Assembly (NCBI GenBank): GCA_964487155.1
Contig: CAZAQB010000003.1
Coordinates: 1-64,000 of the forward strand
Direction: 5' to 3'
Origin: CAZAQB01 sp964487155
GTDB taxonomy: Bacteria; Pseudomonadota; Gammaproteobacteria; Nitrococcales; Nitrococcaceae
Length of the DNA stretch: 64,000 nt
Position numbers and translations under genes: made by a program. This document shows positions 33,430-41,786 of this stretch, in pieces (the first letter of the stretch is position 1; every line of letters starts with the position of its first letter). The notes beneath the pieces were generated by a model. It was given only the letters and a program-made list of their open reading frames with translations, had not been told where the DNA came from and made no database searches.

Positions 33430-34209
33430 ATGGCGCAAGCCCACCAGCTACCGGCCATCAGGGTCAGCGGGCTGACCACCTGTTTCGGCACCACCACGGT
33501 GCACGACCGCCTGGAGCTGACCGTGCACCGGGGCGAGCTCCTGGCGGTGGTCGGGGGCAGCGGCTCGGGCAAGACAGTGCTGCTGCGCCACCTGACGCTG
33601 TTGCGGCGGCCCGCCGAAGGCTCGGTGGAAGTGCTCGGAGTGGATGTGTCGGGCTGCGGTGAACGGGACCTGCGCCCCCTGCGCCGGCGCATCGGCGTGA
33701 TGTTCCAGCAGGGTGCCCTGTTCACCGGCCTGACGGTGCTGGAGAACGTCTGCCTGCCCCTGCGCGAGCACACCTGCCTCACCGGCGACCTGATCCGGGA
33801 GCTGGCCATGGCCAAGATCGGCCTCTCCGGGCTGCCGGCGGATGCCGCACACAAGTACCCGGCGGAACTCTCCGGCGGCATGACCAAGCGCGCCGCCCTG
33901 GCCCGGGCCATCGCCCTGGATCCGGATCTGCTGTTCCTGGACGAGCCCACCGCCGGGCTCGACCCGGTGGGTGCCGCGGCCCTGGACGCGCTCATCGCCC
34001 AGCTCCAGGCACTGATGGGCCTGACCGTGGTGATGGTCACCCATGACGCGGACTCCCTCTGGCAGATTACCGACCGGGTTGCCTTTCTGGCCGAGCAGCG
34101 GGTGGTGGAAGTCGCGCCCATGGCCGAACTGGCCCGCTCCCGGCACCCGGAGATCCACCGCTACTTCTCGGGGCCGCGGATGCGCCGGGCCGAGGAGCGC
34201 GCCCAGTGA
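33430..34209 (+). CDS. mlaF: MlaF-like ABC transporter ATP-binding protein
   Basis: 259 residues from ATG 33430, 2 bp after mlaE. Walker A GGSGSGKT, signature ELSGGMTKRAALARA (the LSGGM variant typical of MlaF), Walker B LLFLDEPTAGLDP and VTHD are present. It powers lipid transfer with MlaE. Its stop overlaps the mlaD start by 4 bp. Confidence 0.92.
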   Translation: MAQAHQLPAIRVSGLTTCFGTTTVHDRLELTVHRGELLAVVGGSGSGKTVLLRHLTLLRRPAEGSVEVLGVDVSGCGERDLRPLRRRIGVMFQQGALFTGLTVLENVCLPLREHTCLTGDLIRELAMAKIGLSGLPADAAHKYPAELSGGMTKRAALARAIALDPDLLFLDEPTAGLDPVGAAALDALIAQLQALMGLTVVMVTHDADSLWQITDRVAFLAEQRVVEVAPMAELARSRHPEIHRYFSGPRMRRAEERAQ

Positions 34210-35198
34210 ATACCCGGCTGAGCCATGTGCTGATCGGCCTGTTCGTGGTGGCCCTGGCGAGCGCCCTGGTGCTCATGGGCCTGTGGCTGAGCGCCGGGCT
34301 CTCATCCACCGAATGGGTGCGCTACTCCGTGTACACCGACGACTCGGTGGGGGGGCTGCGGGCCGACGCGCCGGTCACCTTCAGCGGCGTAGAGGTGGGA
34401 CGGGTGCAGAGCCTGCAGCTGGACGCGAGCCAACCGGGCCGGGTACACATCGTGCTTGCGATGCGGCCGGATGCCCCAGTCCGCGCCGATACCCGCGCCA
34501 CCATCGGCCAGCAGGGCCTGACCGGCATCGCCTTCGTCGAGCTCAAGGGCGGCTCGCCGGACCAGGCACCGCAGACGCCATCCGGCGAACCCTACCCGGT
34601 GCTGGAGTCCCAGCCGTCCCGGCTGGACACCCTCGCCGAGTCGGCCAGCAACAGCCTCACCTCCCTGGAGCGGGTGCTGGAGGATGTCCAGACCCTGCTG
34701 GGCCCCGACAACCGGCAGGCCGTGACCGCGACGCTGGACCACCTGGAGAGCGTGACCCGGAATATGGACGAGGTGACGCGGCAACTGCAGAGCACTCTGG
34801 CGGCGGTGGACGCCCTGGTGGCCCAGGGCGGTGGGGCGGTGGAGGACAGCCGGCGCCTGCTGAGGAGGCTGGAGCGGCTGGCCGCCGGAGCCGACGCCGC
34901 GGTGGCGGACCTGCCCCGGGTGCTGAAATCGGCCGGCACCACCCTGGCACAGGTCCGGGCCAGCGCCGACGCCCTGAGTGCCGCCGCCCGCCAGGGCGGC
35001 GCGGCTGGAGAAGCCGGCCAGCGGGGCCTGCAGCGCCTCAACCGCTCCACCCTGCCGCAGCTGGAGGCGGTGCTGGCCGACCTGGGCCGGGCGGCCGGCC
35101 GCCTGGACAGCCTGCTTATCTCCCTGAAGCAGGATCCTTCACAGCTGATCCGCGGGCGCGCTCCGGTGGCCCCAGGCCCCGGCGAGGCGGCCCGGTGA
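34206..35198 (+). CDS. mlaD: MCE-domain protein (MlaD-like)
   Basis: 330 residues. One N-terminal membrane helix (about 6-28), then an MCE domain (about 38-118: DSVGGLRADAPVTFSGVEVGRV and QGLTGIAFVELKGG), then a long helical region (150-320) rich in Ala, Leu and Arg. MCE proteins form hexameric rings or needles in the periplasm that carry lipids. The long helical tail is more like the PqiB/YebT or Mce4-type needle proteins than the short E. coli MlaD (183 residues). Confidence 0.92.
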   Translation: MNTRLSHVLIGLFVVALASALVLMGLWLSAGLSSTEWVRYSVYTDDSVGGLRADAPVTFSGVEVGRVQSLQLDASQPGRVHIVLAMRPDAPVRADTRATIGQQGLTGIAFVELKGGSPDQAPQTPSGEPYPVLESQPSRLDTLAESASNSLTSLERVLEDVQTLLGPDNRQAVTATLDHLESVTRNMDEVTRQLQSTLAAVDALVAQGGGAVEDSRRLLRRLERLAAGADAAVADLPRVLKSAGTTLAQVRASADALSAAARQGGAAGEAGQRGLQRLNRSTLPQLEAVLADLGRAAGRLDSLLISLKQDPSQLIRGRAPVAPGPGEAAR

Positions 35199-35821
35199 AG
35201 CACTGGCTGCCGACCGCCGCGCTGCTGGCAGGCGCCGCCCTGGCCGCGGGCTGCGCCTCTCTGCTGCCGCCGCCGGAGCCGCCCGCCCGGGAGTTCCTGC
35301 TGGAGGGTAATCCCGGGCCGGTCGAGCCCGCCGCCCCCGGAGAACTGACTCTGCTAGTGGACGCGCCGTCCGCCGCCGCCGCCTACCGGACCACCGACCT
35401 GCTGTACCGCGACCGTGGGCCCAGGCTGCGCCGCTACCGGGACAGCCGCTGGTCGGCGCCACCGGCGCAGCTGGCCGCCGAGGCTCTCGCCGCCGACCTG
35501 GCGGCCAGCGGGCTGTTTCGCGCCGTGTTGCCCTCGCCCGGACCTGCGCAGGCGGACCTGCGCCTCGAGCTGCGGCTGCTGCGCCTCGAGCAGGTATTCG
35601 ACGACGACGCATCGACAAGCCGCCTGGTGGTGGCGCTTCAGGCCACTCTGACGTCCCCGCCACGGGGGCTGCTGCTGGCGAGCCGCCGGTTTCGGGTCAG
35701 CGAACCGGCGCCGCGGAACGCGGCGGGCGCCGCCGCCGCCGCCAACCGCGCCCTGGTCCGCCTGGCCCGGGATCTGCGCGCATTCCTCGCGCCCCACGCC
35801 GGCGCCTCGCCCGGTTCTTGA
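35195..35821 (+). CDS. ABC-type transport auxiliary lipoprotein (PqiC-like)
   Basis: 208 residues from GTG 35195, overlapping mlaD by 4 bp. A lipoprotein signal ends in AALAAGC (Cys ~19). The body (REFLLEGNPG, LLVDAPSAAAAYRTTDLLYR, YRDSRWSAPPAQL, FRAVL) matches the PF03886 family of lipoproteins that sit with MCE operons and probably dock the needle to the outer membrane. Its presence, and the absence of an MlaC gene, point to a Pqi-like bridge rather than an E. coli-type Mla shuttle. Confidence 0.9.
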   Translation: MKHWLPTAALLAGAALAAGCASLLPPPEPPAREFLLEGNPGPVEPAAPGELTLLVDAPSAAAAYRTTDLLYRDRGPRLRRYRDSRWSAPPAQLAAEALAADLAASGLFRAVLPSPGPAQADLRLELRLLRLEQVFDDDASTSRLVVALQATLTSPPRGLLLASRRFRVSEPAPRNAAGAAAAANRALVRLARDLRAFLAPHAGASPGS

Positions 35822-35872
35822 CCTGGGTCAGGCTGCCGGCGGCCGCATTTTCCGGGATTTGACCTCTGTCAG
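35818..35872 (+). promoter_or_regulatory. Two tandem FNR-like sites 41 bp apart
   Basis: TTGAC-CTGG-GTCAG (35818-35831) and TTGAC-CTCT-GTCAG (35859-35872) each match the 5-4-5 layout with one right-half mismatch; their centres are 41 bp apart, four helical turns. They precede the small gene at 36025 and the glyoxalase gene. The first overlaps the stop of the lipoprotein gene. GACCTGGGTCA also occurs by chance in coding DNA here, so this is tentative. Confidence 0.3.
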
Positions 35873-36024
35873 CGTTTTACCGACAGCAGACAGGGTAACG
35901 TTTCCCCATCGGATGGCGGGGCGACGGTTTACTCGCCGGAAGCCTCGGGTTCCGGCCGCTTCCGCCGCTAACAGTAATGAACAGGCCGTCGTTCATCGGG
36001 TTTTCCAGCTTGGAGGTGGGGGCC

Positions 36025-36219
36025 ATGGCCAGCAGCACAATGGTTCGGCAACTACGCATCGAGTACCAGGGGGGTCGCATCATTCTCATCGGGGATGTCG
36101 GCAGCATCCACGACGAGGCCGACCGTATCGTCCGCCAGTTCCGGTTCAGCGGACGGCCCTACGAACTCAGCCAGGAGAGCCAGCACCGGGTCGTGCTGAG
36201 TCCTGCCGTCCCCCACTGA
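36025..36219 (+). CDS. Small protein of unknown function
   Basis: 64 residues from ATG 36025, which has a strong ribosome site (GGAGGTGGGGGCC before ATG). An in-frame ATG at 35977 lacks one. The sequence (LRIEYQGGRIILIGDVGSIHDEADRIVRQF) looks like a compact alpha/beta fold with no membrane segment or signal peptide. I do not recognise a family. It stands between the lipid transporter operon and the glyoxalase gene, with possible FNR-like sites upstream. Confidence 0.55.
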   Translation: MASSTMVRQLRIEYQGGRIILIGDVGSIHDEADRIVRQFRFSGRPYELSQESQHRVVLSPAVPH

Positions 36220-36314
36220 CGCCCCGCCGCCAGCCGCCGGGCGCAGTGCCTTGCATTCCGCCGCGGCCGGCGCCATCTCCCCGGCAGACTTATCGCCGGT
36301 AAGGAGATCACGCC

Positions 36315-36755
36315 ATGCACTACCTCCACACCATGGTGCGCGTCAGCGACCTGGACGAGTCCCTCGATTTCTACTGCAACAAGCTCGGTCTGCGGGAGAT
36401 CAGCCGCAAGGACAGCGACAAGGGGCGTTTCACGCTGGTGTTTCTGGCCGCCCCGGAGGATGAGCAGCGGGCGCGCGAAGACCGGGCGCCCATGGTGGAA
36501 CTGACCTGGAACTGGGATCCCGAGCAGTACACCGGGGGCCGCAACTTCGGCCACCTGGCCTACCGGGTGGAAGACATCTACGCCCTCTGCCAGCGCCTGG
36601 CCGACGCCGGGGTCACCATCAACCGTCCTCCCCGGGACGGTCATATGGCGTTCGTGCGCTCCCCCGACGGCATCTCTATCGAACTGTTGCAGCGGGGCGA
36701 AGCACTGCCGCCCCGGGAGCCCTGGGCGTCCATGGAGAACACCGGCACCTGGTAA
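36315..36755 (+). CDS. gloA: Glyoxalase I / VOC-family lyase
   Basis: 146 residues, preceded by AAGGAG. The VOC double module has the metal ligands of lactoylglutathione lyase: His6 (MHYLHTMV region), Glu in MVELTWNW, His in NFGHLAYRV and Glu in ISIELLQ. These bind Ni2+/Zn2+ and isomerise the methylglyoxal-glutathione adduct to S-lactoylglutathione. Length and motifs are close to E. coli GloA (135). It is a single gene, converging on the OmpA-like gene with a strong hairpin between. Confidence 0.9.
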   Translation: MHYLHTMVRVSDLDESLDFYCNKLGLREISRKDSDKGRFTLVFLAAPEDEQRAREDRAPMVELTWNWDPEQYTGGRNFGHLAYRVEDIYALCQRLADAGVTINRPPRDGHMAFVRSPDGISIELLQRGEALPPREPWASMENTGTW

Positions 36756-36761
36756 CGGCCC

Positions 36762-36790
36762 CCCGGGCGCCGGCGACACCGGCGCCCGGG
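36762..36790. terminator. Bidirectional hairpin between convergent genes
   Basis: CCCGGGCGCCGG and CCGGCGCCCGGG form a perfect 12-bp stem with a 5-base loop, centred between the stops of gloA (+) and the OmpA-like gene (-). No U-tract follows on either side, so it may slow or end transcription only with help, or protect 3' ends. Confidence 0.5.
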
Positions 36791-36801
36791 CCCGCCGAGG
36801 T

Positions 36802-38010
36802 TCAGCGCTGTGCGGTGGCTTCCAGAACCGCCACCACCCGGCGGTTCTGGGCGCGGCCGGCAGCGGTGTCGTTGTCCGCCACGGGCCGGGTTTCACCGTA
36901 GCCCACGGCCCGTACCCGCTGCGCAGGCACGTCGAACTCCTCCACCAGCACCCGGCGCACGGCGTCTGCCCGGCGCTGGGAGAGTCGCTGGTTGTAATCG
37001 GCGGCACCCGCGCTGTCGGTGTGACCCTCGATCACTGCCTCGGTGTCCGGATACTCCCGCATGAAGTCCGCCACCCGCTGGATCTCCGCCAGGTACTCAT
37101 CCCCCACCTGGGCGCTGTCGGTGGGGAAGTTCACCGCCAGGCGGATGCTGACCGCCTCCTCCAGCGCGACCCGGCAGCCCTGATCGTCCACCCGGGCGCC
37201 GGCCGGGGTGTCGGGGCATTGGTCCAGATGGTCCGCCACGCCGTCCCCGTCGCTGTCGAGGGGGCAGCCCTGCCTGTCCACCGGCGCCCCCGCGGGCGTG
37301 TCCGGGCAGCGGTCGGCGGCGTCATCGACGCCGTCCGCGTCGCCGTCCATGGGGCAGCCGCTGGCATCCACCAGCTGCCCGGCCGGCGTGGCGGGGCAGG
37401 CGTCGCTGGCGTCCAGCACGCCGTCGTTGTCGCTGTCCCGGGGCGGCGGCTCGGGGCGCGGCGAGGTCATGGGAGCCGGCGCCTGGGCTGCGAACAGGTA
37501 GCCCACGCCCAGCATCACCGCGGGGTCGTGCTCGCCGTCCTCCGGGGCGTAGTAGTCGCGCACATCGGCCCGCACCAGCCAGCCGTTGCCCAGCAGATAG
37601 CGCAGGCCCAGGCCGGCGTTGAACTGCAGGTCCGAGTCCTCGGTGCCGCGATCGGGGTTGAACTGGGAGACCCCCGCGCCGCCCACCAGGTAGGGCTGCA
37701 GCGAGGCCTCCGGCAGCATGTGGTAGAGGCCGTCCAGCTGTAGCCGGAGCTGGTTGACGTCGACGTCGGCATCGTCCGCCTCGGTAGGGGTGAACCCGGC
37801 CACCAGCTCGGCGCCCCAGCGCCGTCCGTAGTCGTAGCCCACCCCCAGGCGCCCGCCGACGGCGTCGTCGAGATTGCGCTCGCTGTCATAGAAATGACCG
37901 GTGACGCCCGGGGTCAGGGTCCAGCCGCCCTGGCCACCGGCCAGGGCGGCGGCCGGCAGCAGCAGGGCCAGGGTGATCGGCAAAAGCCATCCGCGTCTGG
38001 CAGATTTCAT
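36802..38010 (-). CDS. OmpA/OprF-like porin with thrombospondin type 3 repeats
   Basis: 402 residues from ATG 38010, preceded by AAGGAG. A signal peptide (1-24) is followed by an N-terminal 8-stranded barrel (about 28-180), three calcium-binding TSP3-like repeats (DSDNDGVLDASDACPATPAG, DGDADGVDD, DSDGDGVADHLDQCP), and a C-terminal OmpA domain with EGHTDSAG and NQRLSQRRADAVRRVL that holds peptidoglycan. It links the outer membrane to the wall and may act as a slow porin. The layout is the OprF type. Confidence 0.93.
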   Translation of the reverse strand: MKSARRGWLLPITLALLLPAAALAGGQGGWTLTPGVTGHFYDSERNLDDAVGGRLGVGYDYGRRWGAELVAGFTPTEADDADVDVNQLRLQLDGLYHMLPEASLQPYLVGGAGVSQFNPDRGTEDSDLQFNAGLGLRYLLGNGWLVRADVRDYYAPEDGEHDPAVMLGVGYLFAAQAPAPMTSPRPEPPPRDSDNDGVLDASDACPATPAGQLVDASGCPMDGDADGVDDAADRCPDTPAGAPVDRQGCPLDSDGDGVADHLDQCPDTPAGARVDDQGCRVALEEAVSIRLAVNFPTDSAQVGDEYLAEIQRVADFMREYPDTEAVIEGHTDSAGAADYNQRLSQRRADAVRRVLVEEFDVPAQRVRAVGYGETRPVADNDTAAGRAQNRRVVAVLEATAQR

Positions 38011-38069
38011 CTTGTTGGTCTCCTTATTGACGGGGTCTTGTCCTGGACTGCCGCAGGCCGGTTCGGCCT

Positions 38070-38831
38070 TCAGTGGCTGCGGCTCAGGAATGCCTCCACG
38101 GCCTCCCGGTGCTCGGGACTTTGCATCTGCCGGGAGAACACCTCGGCCTCCTGGTCGATGACCCGGTGCAACTCCCGGCAGAATTCCTCGGTGCGCAATA
38201 GCCGGCGAGAGGCGGATAACGCGCCCCTGGGCAGCTCGGCCAGCCGCTGGCATAGCGCCCAGCTCTCGGCGTCCAGGGAGCCGGGCTTGCAGCTGCGGGT
38301 GATCAGCCCAAGGGCCTCGGCCTCCCGGGCGGTCAGTGCCCGGCCCAGCAGCAGGATCTCCGCGGCCCGGCTGTGGCCCACCAGGGCGGGCAGCAGCCGC
38401 GAGCTGCCGAACTCCGGCACTACGCCCAGGGCCACGAAGGGAGTGACGAAGCGGGCGGTCTCCACGGCCAGGGAGAAGTCACAGTGCAGCATCAGCGTGG
38501 TGCCGATACCCGCGGCGTTGCCATGCACCTGGGCCACCAGCGGCTTGGGAAAATCCACCACCGCGTGCAGGAACTCCAGCAGTGCCGAGCCGCGCAGCTC
38601 GCCGCCGCTGCGGGCCAGCTCGCGGAATTCGGCCAGATCGCTGCCGGCGGTGAAATCCGGCCCGGCGCCGGTGAGCCGCACCACCCGCACCCGCTCCTCG
38701 CCGGCCGCCCTGGCCAGGGCCTCGGTCAGGCGCGCGTAGAGAAACTGGTTCAGGGCATTGCGCTTGTCGGGGCGGTTCAGGGTCAGGGTGCACACCCCTT
38801 CCCGGGTGTTCACCTGGAGCGGATCGGTCAT
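38070..38831 (-). CDS. Enoyl-CoA hydratase/isomerase family protein
   Basis: 253 residues with the crotonase fold: LNRPDKRNALN, the oxyanion loop FTAGSDLAEF, and HGNAAGIGTTLMLHCDFSLA. The usual catalytic glutamates are not clear: the first is in a region reading NAAGIG rather than GAAxGGG, and the second lies at VVPEFGSS, which keeps one glutamate. It therefore may be an isomerase-type member rather than a classical hydratase. It follows a 61-bp gap after the hypothetical gene at 38893, same strand. Confidence 0.88.
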   Translation of the reverse strand: MTDPLQVNTREGVCTLTLNRPDKRNALNQFLYARLTEALARAAGEERVRVVRLTGAGPDFTAGSDLAEFRELARSGGELRGSALLEFLHAVVDFPKPLVAQVHGNAAGIGTTLMLHCDFSLAVETARFVTPFVALGVVPEFGSSRLLPALVGHSRAAEILLLGRALTAREAEALGLITRSCKPGSLDAESWALCQRLAELPRGALSASRRLLRTEEFCRELHRVIDQEAEVFSRQMQSPEHREAVEAFLSRSH

Positions 38832-38892
38832 GGAAAGCTCTCCGGGGATCCGAAGGGGGCTCGGGGCGAACGCCGCCTGGCCAGTGTCGGCA

Positions 38893-39216
38893 TCAGCGCA
38901 GCCAGGGGAACATCAGCCCCAGCATTCGACGCTGCATGGCCTGGGCGGCCTCCAGCCACTGCTGCTGGACCGTGGCAAGCGCCTGCATCAGGGCCTCGGC
39001 ATCCGCTTCGCCCTGGAAGCGCTCCTCGGTGACGGTGCCGCCCTGGTAGCGCCGCCGTGCGCCGCTCAGCAGAACACGGTCCCCTTCCAGCCGGGCCTCG
39101 GCGTAGACCACTTCGAGTTGCAGGAAGGGCAGCCAGCCGGCCCAGGGCAGCAGGGGCTGGCTGTCGCGGGTGCCGGCTACGGGCCGGGCGTCGATGGTGA
39201 CGGGCGTTCTCGCCAT
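38893..39216 (-). CDS. Hypothetical protein, possibly polyhydroxyalkanoate- or envelope-related
   Basis: 107 residues, no signal peptide. It has a central GDRVLLSGARRRYQGGTVTEE segment and a C-terminal helix rich in Gln/Met (ALATVQQQWLEAAQAMQRRMLGLM) that looks like a phasin-like amphipathic helix, but the match is only by appearance. I do not recognise a family. It lies upstream of the enoyl-CoA hydratase gene on the same strand. Confidence 0.55.
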   Translation of the reverse strand: MARTPVTIDARPVAGTRDSQPLLPWAGWLPFLQLEVVYAEARLEGDRVLLSGARRRYQGGTVTEERFQGEADAEALMQALATVQQQWLEAAQAMQRRMLGLMFPWLR

Positions 39217-39270
39217 TGCGCAGTCCCCCCTGGGGGCATGGGCTGAGGTTGCCGGCGGATTCTCCCACGC

Positions 39271-40200
39271 TCAGGCGATCAGTTCGAGCCCGTCCCGTTC
39301 CCATGGCGGCACCGGCGTGAACTGCTCCACCAGGAAGTCCACGAACGCCCGGACCTTGGGAGAGAGATGGCGGCGGTGGGGGTAAACCACATAATAGGCC
39401 GACTGCTCATGCCGGTATTCGGGCAGCACCGCCACCAGCGCTCCGCTGCGGATGTCCGAAGCCACCAGCCAGGTGGACAGCCGCGCCAGCCCGACCCCCG
39501 CCCGGGCCGCCTCGTAGAGGGCATCGGCGGTGTTGGCGCGGAAGCTGCCGCGCACATGAAGGATCCGCCGGCCCCGCTCGGCGTCCTCGAATTCCCAGTC
39601 GTTGAACTGGGACACCTCGTTCAACGTCAGGCAGTTGTGGTGCTGCAGATCCTCGGGGGTGGCGGGCGTGCCGTGGCGGCGCAGGTAGTCCGGGGCGGCG
39701 CAGATGATACGCCGGTTGACCGCCAGCCGGCGGGCGATGAGGGACGGATCGTCCATCTGCTCGCGCCACTGGATGGCGACATCCAGGCCTTCCTCCACCA
39801 GGTCCACCGGGCGGTCGGTCAGGTCCACTTCCATGCCCAGTTCCGGGTAGCGCAGCAGGAACCGGTTGATCAGGGGCAGCACCTCAACCCGCCCGAAGGC
39901 GACCGTGGCGCAGACCCGCAGCGTGCCCCGGGGACTGCGGCTCAGCGAGGTCACCGCCTCCTCCGCCTCGCGGATCTCGCCGATGATCCGGGCACAGCAC
40001 TCGTAGTACGTCCGGCCCGCCTCCGTCAGGCGGATCCGGCGCGTGGTGCGATTGAACAGGCGCACCCCAAGGCGGTCCTCCAGGCGGCGGATCTGCTTGC
40101 TCACCGCCGACGGCGTCAGCTCCAGGCTGCGGGCGGCCGCGGAGAAGCTGCCGCCCTCCACCGCACGCACGAAAATCACCATCTCCGCGGCCTGATCCAT
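39271..40200 (-). CDS. LysR-family transcriptional regulator
   Basis: 309 residues from ATG 40200, preceded by AAGGAG. The N-terminal helix-turn-helix (about 5-60, SFSAAARSLELTPSAVSKQIRRLE) is followed by the effector domain with the class of CrgA/DsdC-like regulators (ASVAF-type GRVEVLPLINRFLLRYPEL, VDLVEEGLDVAIQWRE). Which genes it controls is not shown; it lies next to the hydratase/hypothetical pair on the same strand and diverges from the ACT-domain gene. Confidence 0.92.
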   Translation of the reverse strand: MDQAAEMVIFVRAVEGGSFSAAARSLELTPSAVSKQIRRLEDRLGVRLFNRTTRRIRLTEAGRTYYECCARIIGEIREAEEAVTSLSRSPRGTLRVCATVAFGRVEVLPLINRFLLRYPELGMEVDLTDRPVDLVEEGLDVAIQWREQMDDPSLIARRLAVNRRIICAAPDYLRRHGTPATPEDLQHHNCLTLNEVSQFNDWEFEDAERGRRILHVRGSFRANTADALYEAARAGVGLARLSTWLVASDIRSGALVAVLPEYRHEQSAYYVVYPHRRHLSPKVRAFVDFLVEQFTPVPPWERDGLELIA

Positions 40201-40604
40201 GGGCGTCTCCTTCGGGTCACCCGCGGGGCCCTCTGCCAGCCGGGAAGTATGTCGCCCGACCGCTGGAGTTGTGAACCGGGACGGGCGGGCGCCGCCAGCC
40301 GATAGCGGAACATATGCTCTTCGAGCCTCTGGCGCCAAAATCGCCGAGGCCGGCGTCCGCGCCCGGCGGTGCCGCCCCGGGGAGCGGGCTTGCACCGTTG
40401 CAGGTCCGGCGCTATGTTTGAGAATAATTGTCGAAATATTCACATAACCAGCAGTAAACTAGCTGGATTCCGCCTACGGAACGGGCGAACTCGCGCTCTG
40501 GGAAGCGCCGTAGAAGGTCGCACCGTTGCGAGCGCCCCACTCTCGCCTGGCACGATTCATACGGCACAGACTCCCGGGGGGCTTTTGGAGGGCGGACCCC
40601 GATC
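40201..40604. other. Divergent intergenic region with a candidate operator
   Basis: No gene is seen in these ~400 bp. An A/T-rich patch at 40404-40460 contrasts with the surroundings and contains GAATA (40422-40426) and TATTC (40437-40441), an imperfect 20-bp palindrome. It probably holds the divergent promoters of the LysR gene and the ACT-domain gene. Confidence 0.45.
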
Positions 40605-41372
40605 ATGGCCAGTGTCACGGTCATCCTCACCGTGGAGGAGCGCTCCGGCATTCTCTCCAGCGCGGTGACCTCCCTGCGCCGCTTCGGCCTCAACTTCGAG
40701 CGCCACCGCAGTCACGAAGACCCCGCCACCGGCGCTCGCCGCATGGTCATCGAGGCGAGCGGCACGCTCAGTGATCCCGAAGGACTGGCCGCACGGCTGA
40801 AAGGCATCCGCGGCGTGCTGGGCGTCGAGCCCGTCGGCGCGGGCCAGGTCGGCGGCGCCCAGGCGCAGCCCGCCCCGGCGCCGCAGGCCACGGTGGAGAT
40901 CAGCGACCAGCTGGTGGCCGACATGGTGGCCGACTACCCCCGCATCATGCCCCGCTTCGAGGCCTTCGAACTGGAACTGCCGGCAGACAACCGGGAGGGG
41001 CCCCAGCGGGAACTCGGCCGGCGGCTGGGCGCGGCCCTGGCACCGGGGTACCGAGCCGCCCTGGAGGCGTCCCTGGACCTGGGTCAGGCCCTGGAGAATG
41101 TCGCGGTTCCAGCCCTGGACCGATTGGCCCAGGCGCAGGTTACCGGCGACGACGCCCTGGAAGTGCCCCTTTCCAGCTTCACCCGGCGCTACCTGAACAG
41201 CATGGACCTGACCTTCGGCGCCGAACTGGACCACTGCTGGTTCCTCAGCGGCCTGCTGGAGGGGCTGCTGGAGGCCTCACCCCATTTCACCTCCGTGCAG
41301 GTGAACGAGGATCGCTGCCGGGCGGTGGGGGACGAAACCTGCCGCTTCCGGGTCCGGCTGGCCCCTTCCTGA
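40605..41372 (+). CDS. ACT-like N-terminal domain with V4R-like C-terminal domain
   Basis: 255 residues. The first ~80 resemble an ACT ligand-binding fold (TVILTVEERSGILSSAVTSL, LNFERHRS, IRGVLGVEPV). After a Gln/Ala/Pro linker, residues 95-255 form a helical domain ending in VQVNEDRCRAVGDETCRFRV, whose Cys-X-Ala-X-Gly-Asp-X-X-Cys pattern resembles the 4-vinyl-reductase (V4R) / haem-NO-like small-molecule domains. No DNA-binding or enzymatic domain is attached, so it may be a sensor acting through a partner. The family assignment of the C-terminal half is tentative. Confidence 0.6.
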   Translation: MASVTVILTVEERSGILSSAVTSLRRFGLNFERHRSHEDPATGARRMVIEASGTLSDPEGLAARLKGIRGVLGVEPVGAGQVGGAQAQPAPAPQATVEISDQLVADMVADYPRIMPRFEAFELELPADNREGPQRELGRRLGAALAPGYRAALEASLDLGQALENVAVPALDRLAQAQVTGDDALEVPLSSFTRRYLNSMDLTFGAELDHCWFLSGLLEGLLEASPHFTSVQVNEDRCRAVGDETCRFRVRLAPS

Positions 41373-41507
41373 CCGCAAATCTCCTGGGTCTGTGCCGCGG
41401 CGTCACAGGCATTGTGCCGCCCAAGCGGTTTTCCGCAGCGCGTCATCCTCTTAAGCTGCACTACATGAGGATCGGGTCACCGGCCCAGCAGCGGATAGCA
41501 AATCACC

Positions 41508-41696
41508 ATGAACCCCCGCGAGCCCGTCCACCACACCGGGGCACTCGGCCTGCCGGCCATGGAGCCTCCCCGGCGGCGGCACCGCCGCCGGGCATCTCGC
41601 GACCAGCGCACGGGCCCGCGGAGCTCCTGTCGCCAGGACCGGCACGGATCACCCGCCGCAGGCGGCCCGCCGACTCTGAGGGTTGTGCGGACCTGA
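41508..41696 (+). CDS. Possible small arginine-rich protein
   Basis: 62 codons from ATG 41508; the first half has GC-rich third positions like its neighbours, and an intrinsic terminator follows 34 bp after the stop. The product is very basic (RRRHRRRASRDQRTGP). There is no good ribosome site and no family recognised, so it may be a chance frame; the terminator could instead serve the ACT-domain gene. The remaining sequence between 41373 and 41786 shows nothing else. Confidence 0.25.
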   Translation: MNPREPVHHTGALGLPAMEPPRRRHRRRASRDQRTGPRSSCRQDRHGSPAAGGPPTLRVVRT

Positions 41697-41729
41697 CATC
41701 CGACCCCGATCCAACGATCTCCTCCTCTT

Positions 41730-41754
41730 GCCGGCCCCCTGGGCCGGCTTTTTT
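41730..41754 (+). terminator. Intrinsic terminator
   Basis: GCCGGCCC and GGGCCGGC form an 8-bp stem with a 3-base loop, followed by six Ts (41749-41754). It is oriented for plus-strand transcripts, ending the ACT-domain gene or the small frame at 41508, and stops read-through toward azlD's 3' end. Confidence 0.85.
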
Positions 41755-41786
41755 GGGCCAGCGAACAGTGCCGCGGCCTGGCGGCC

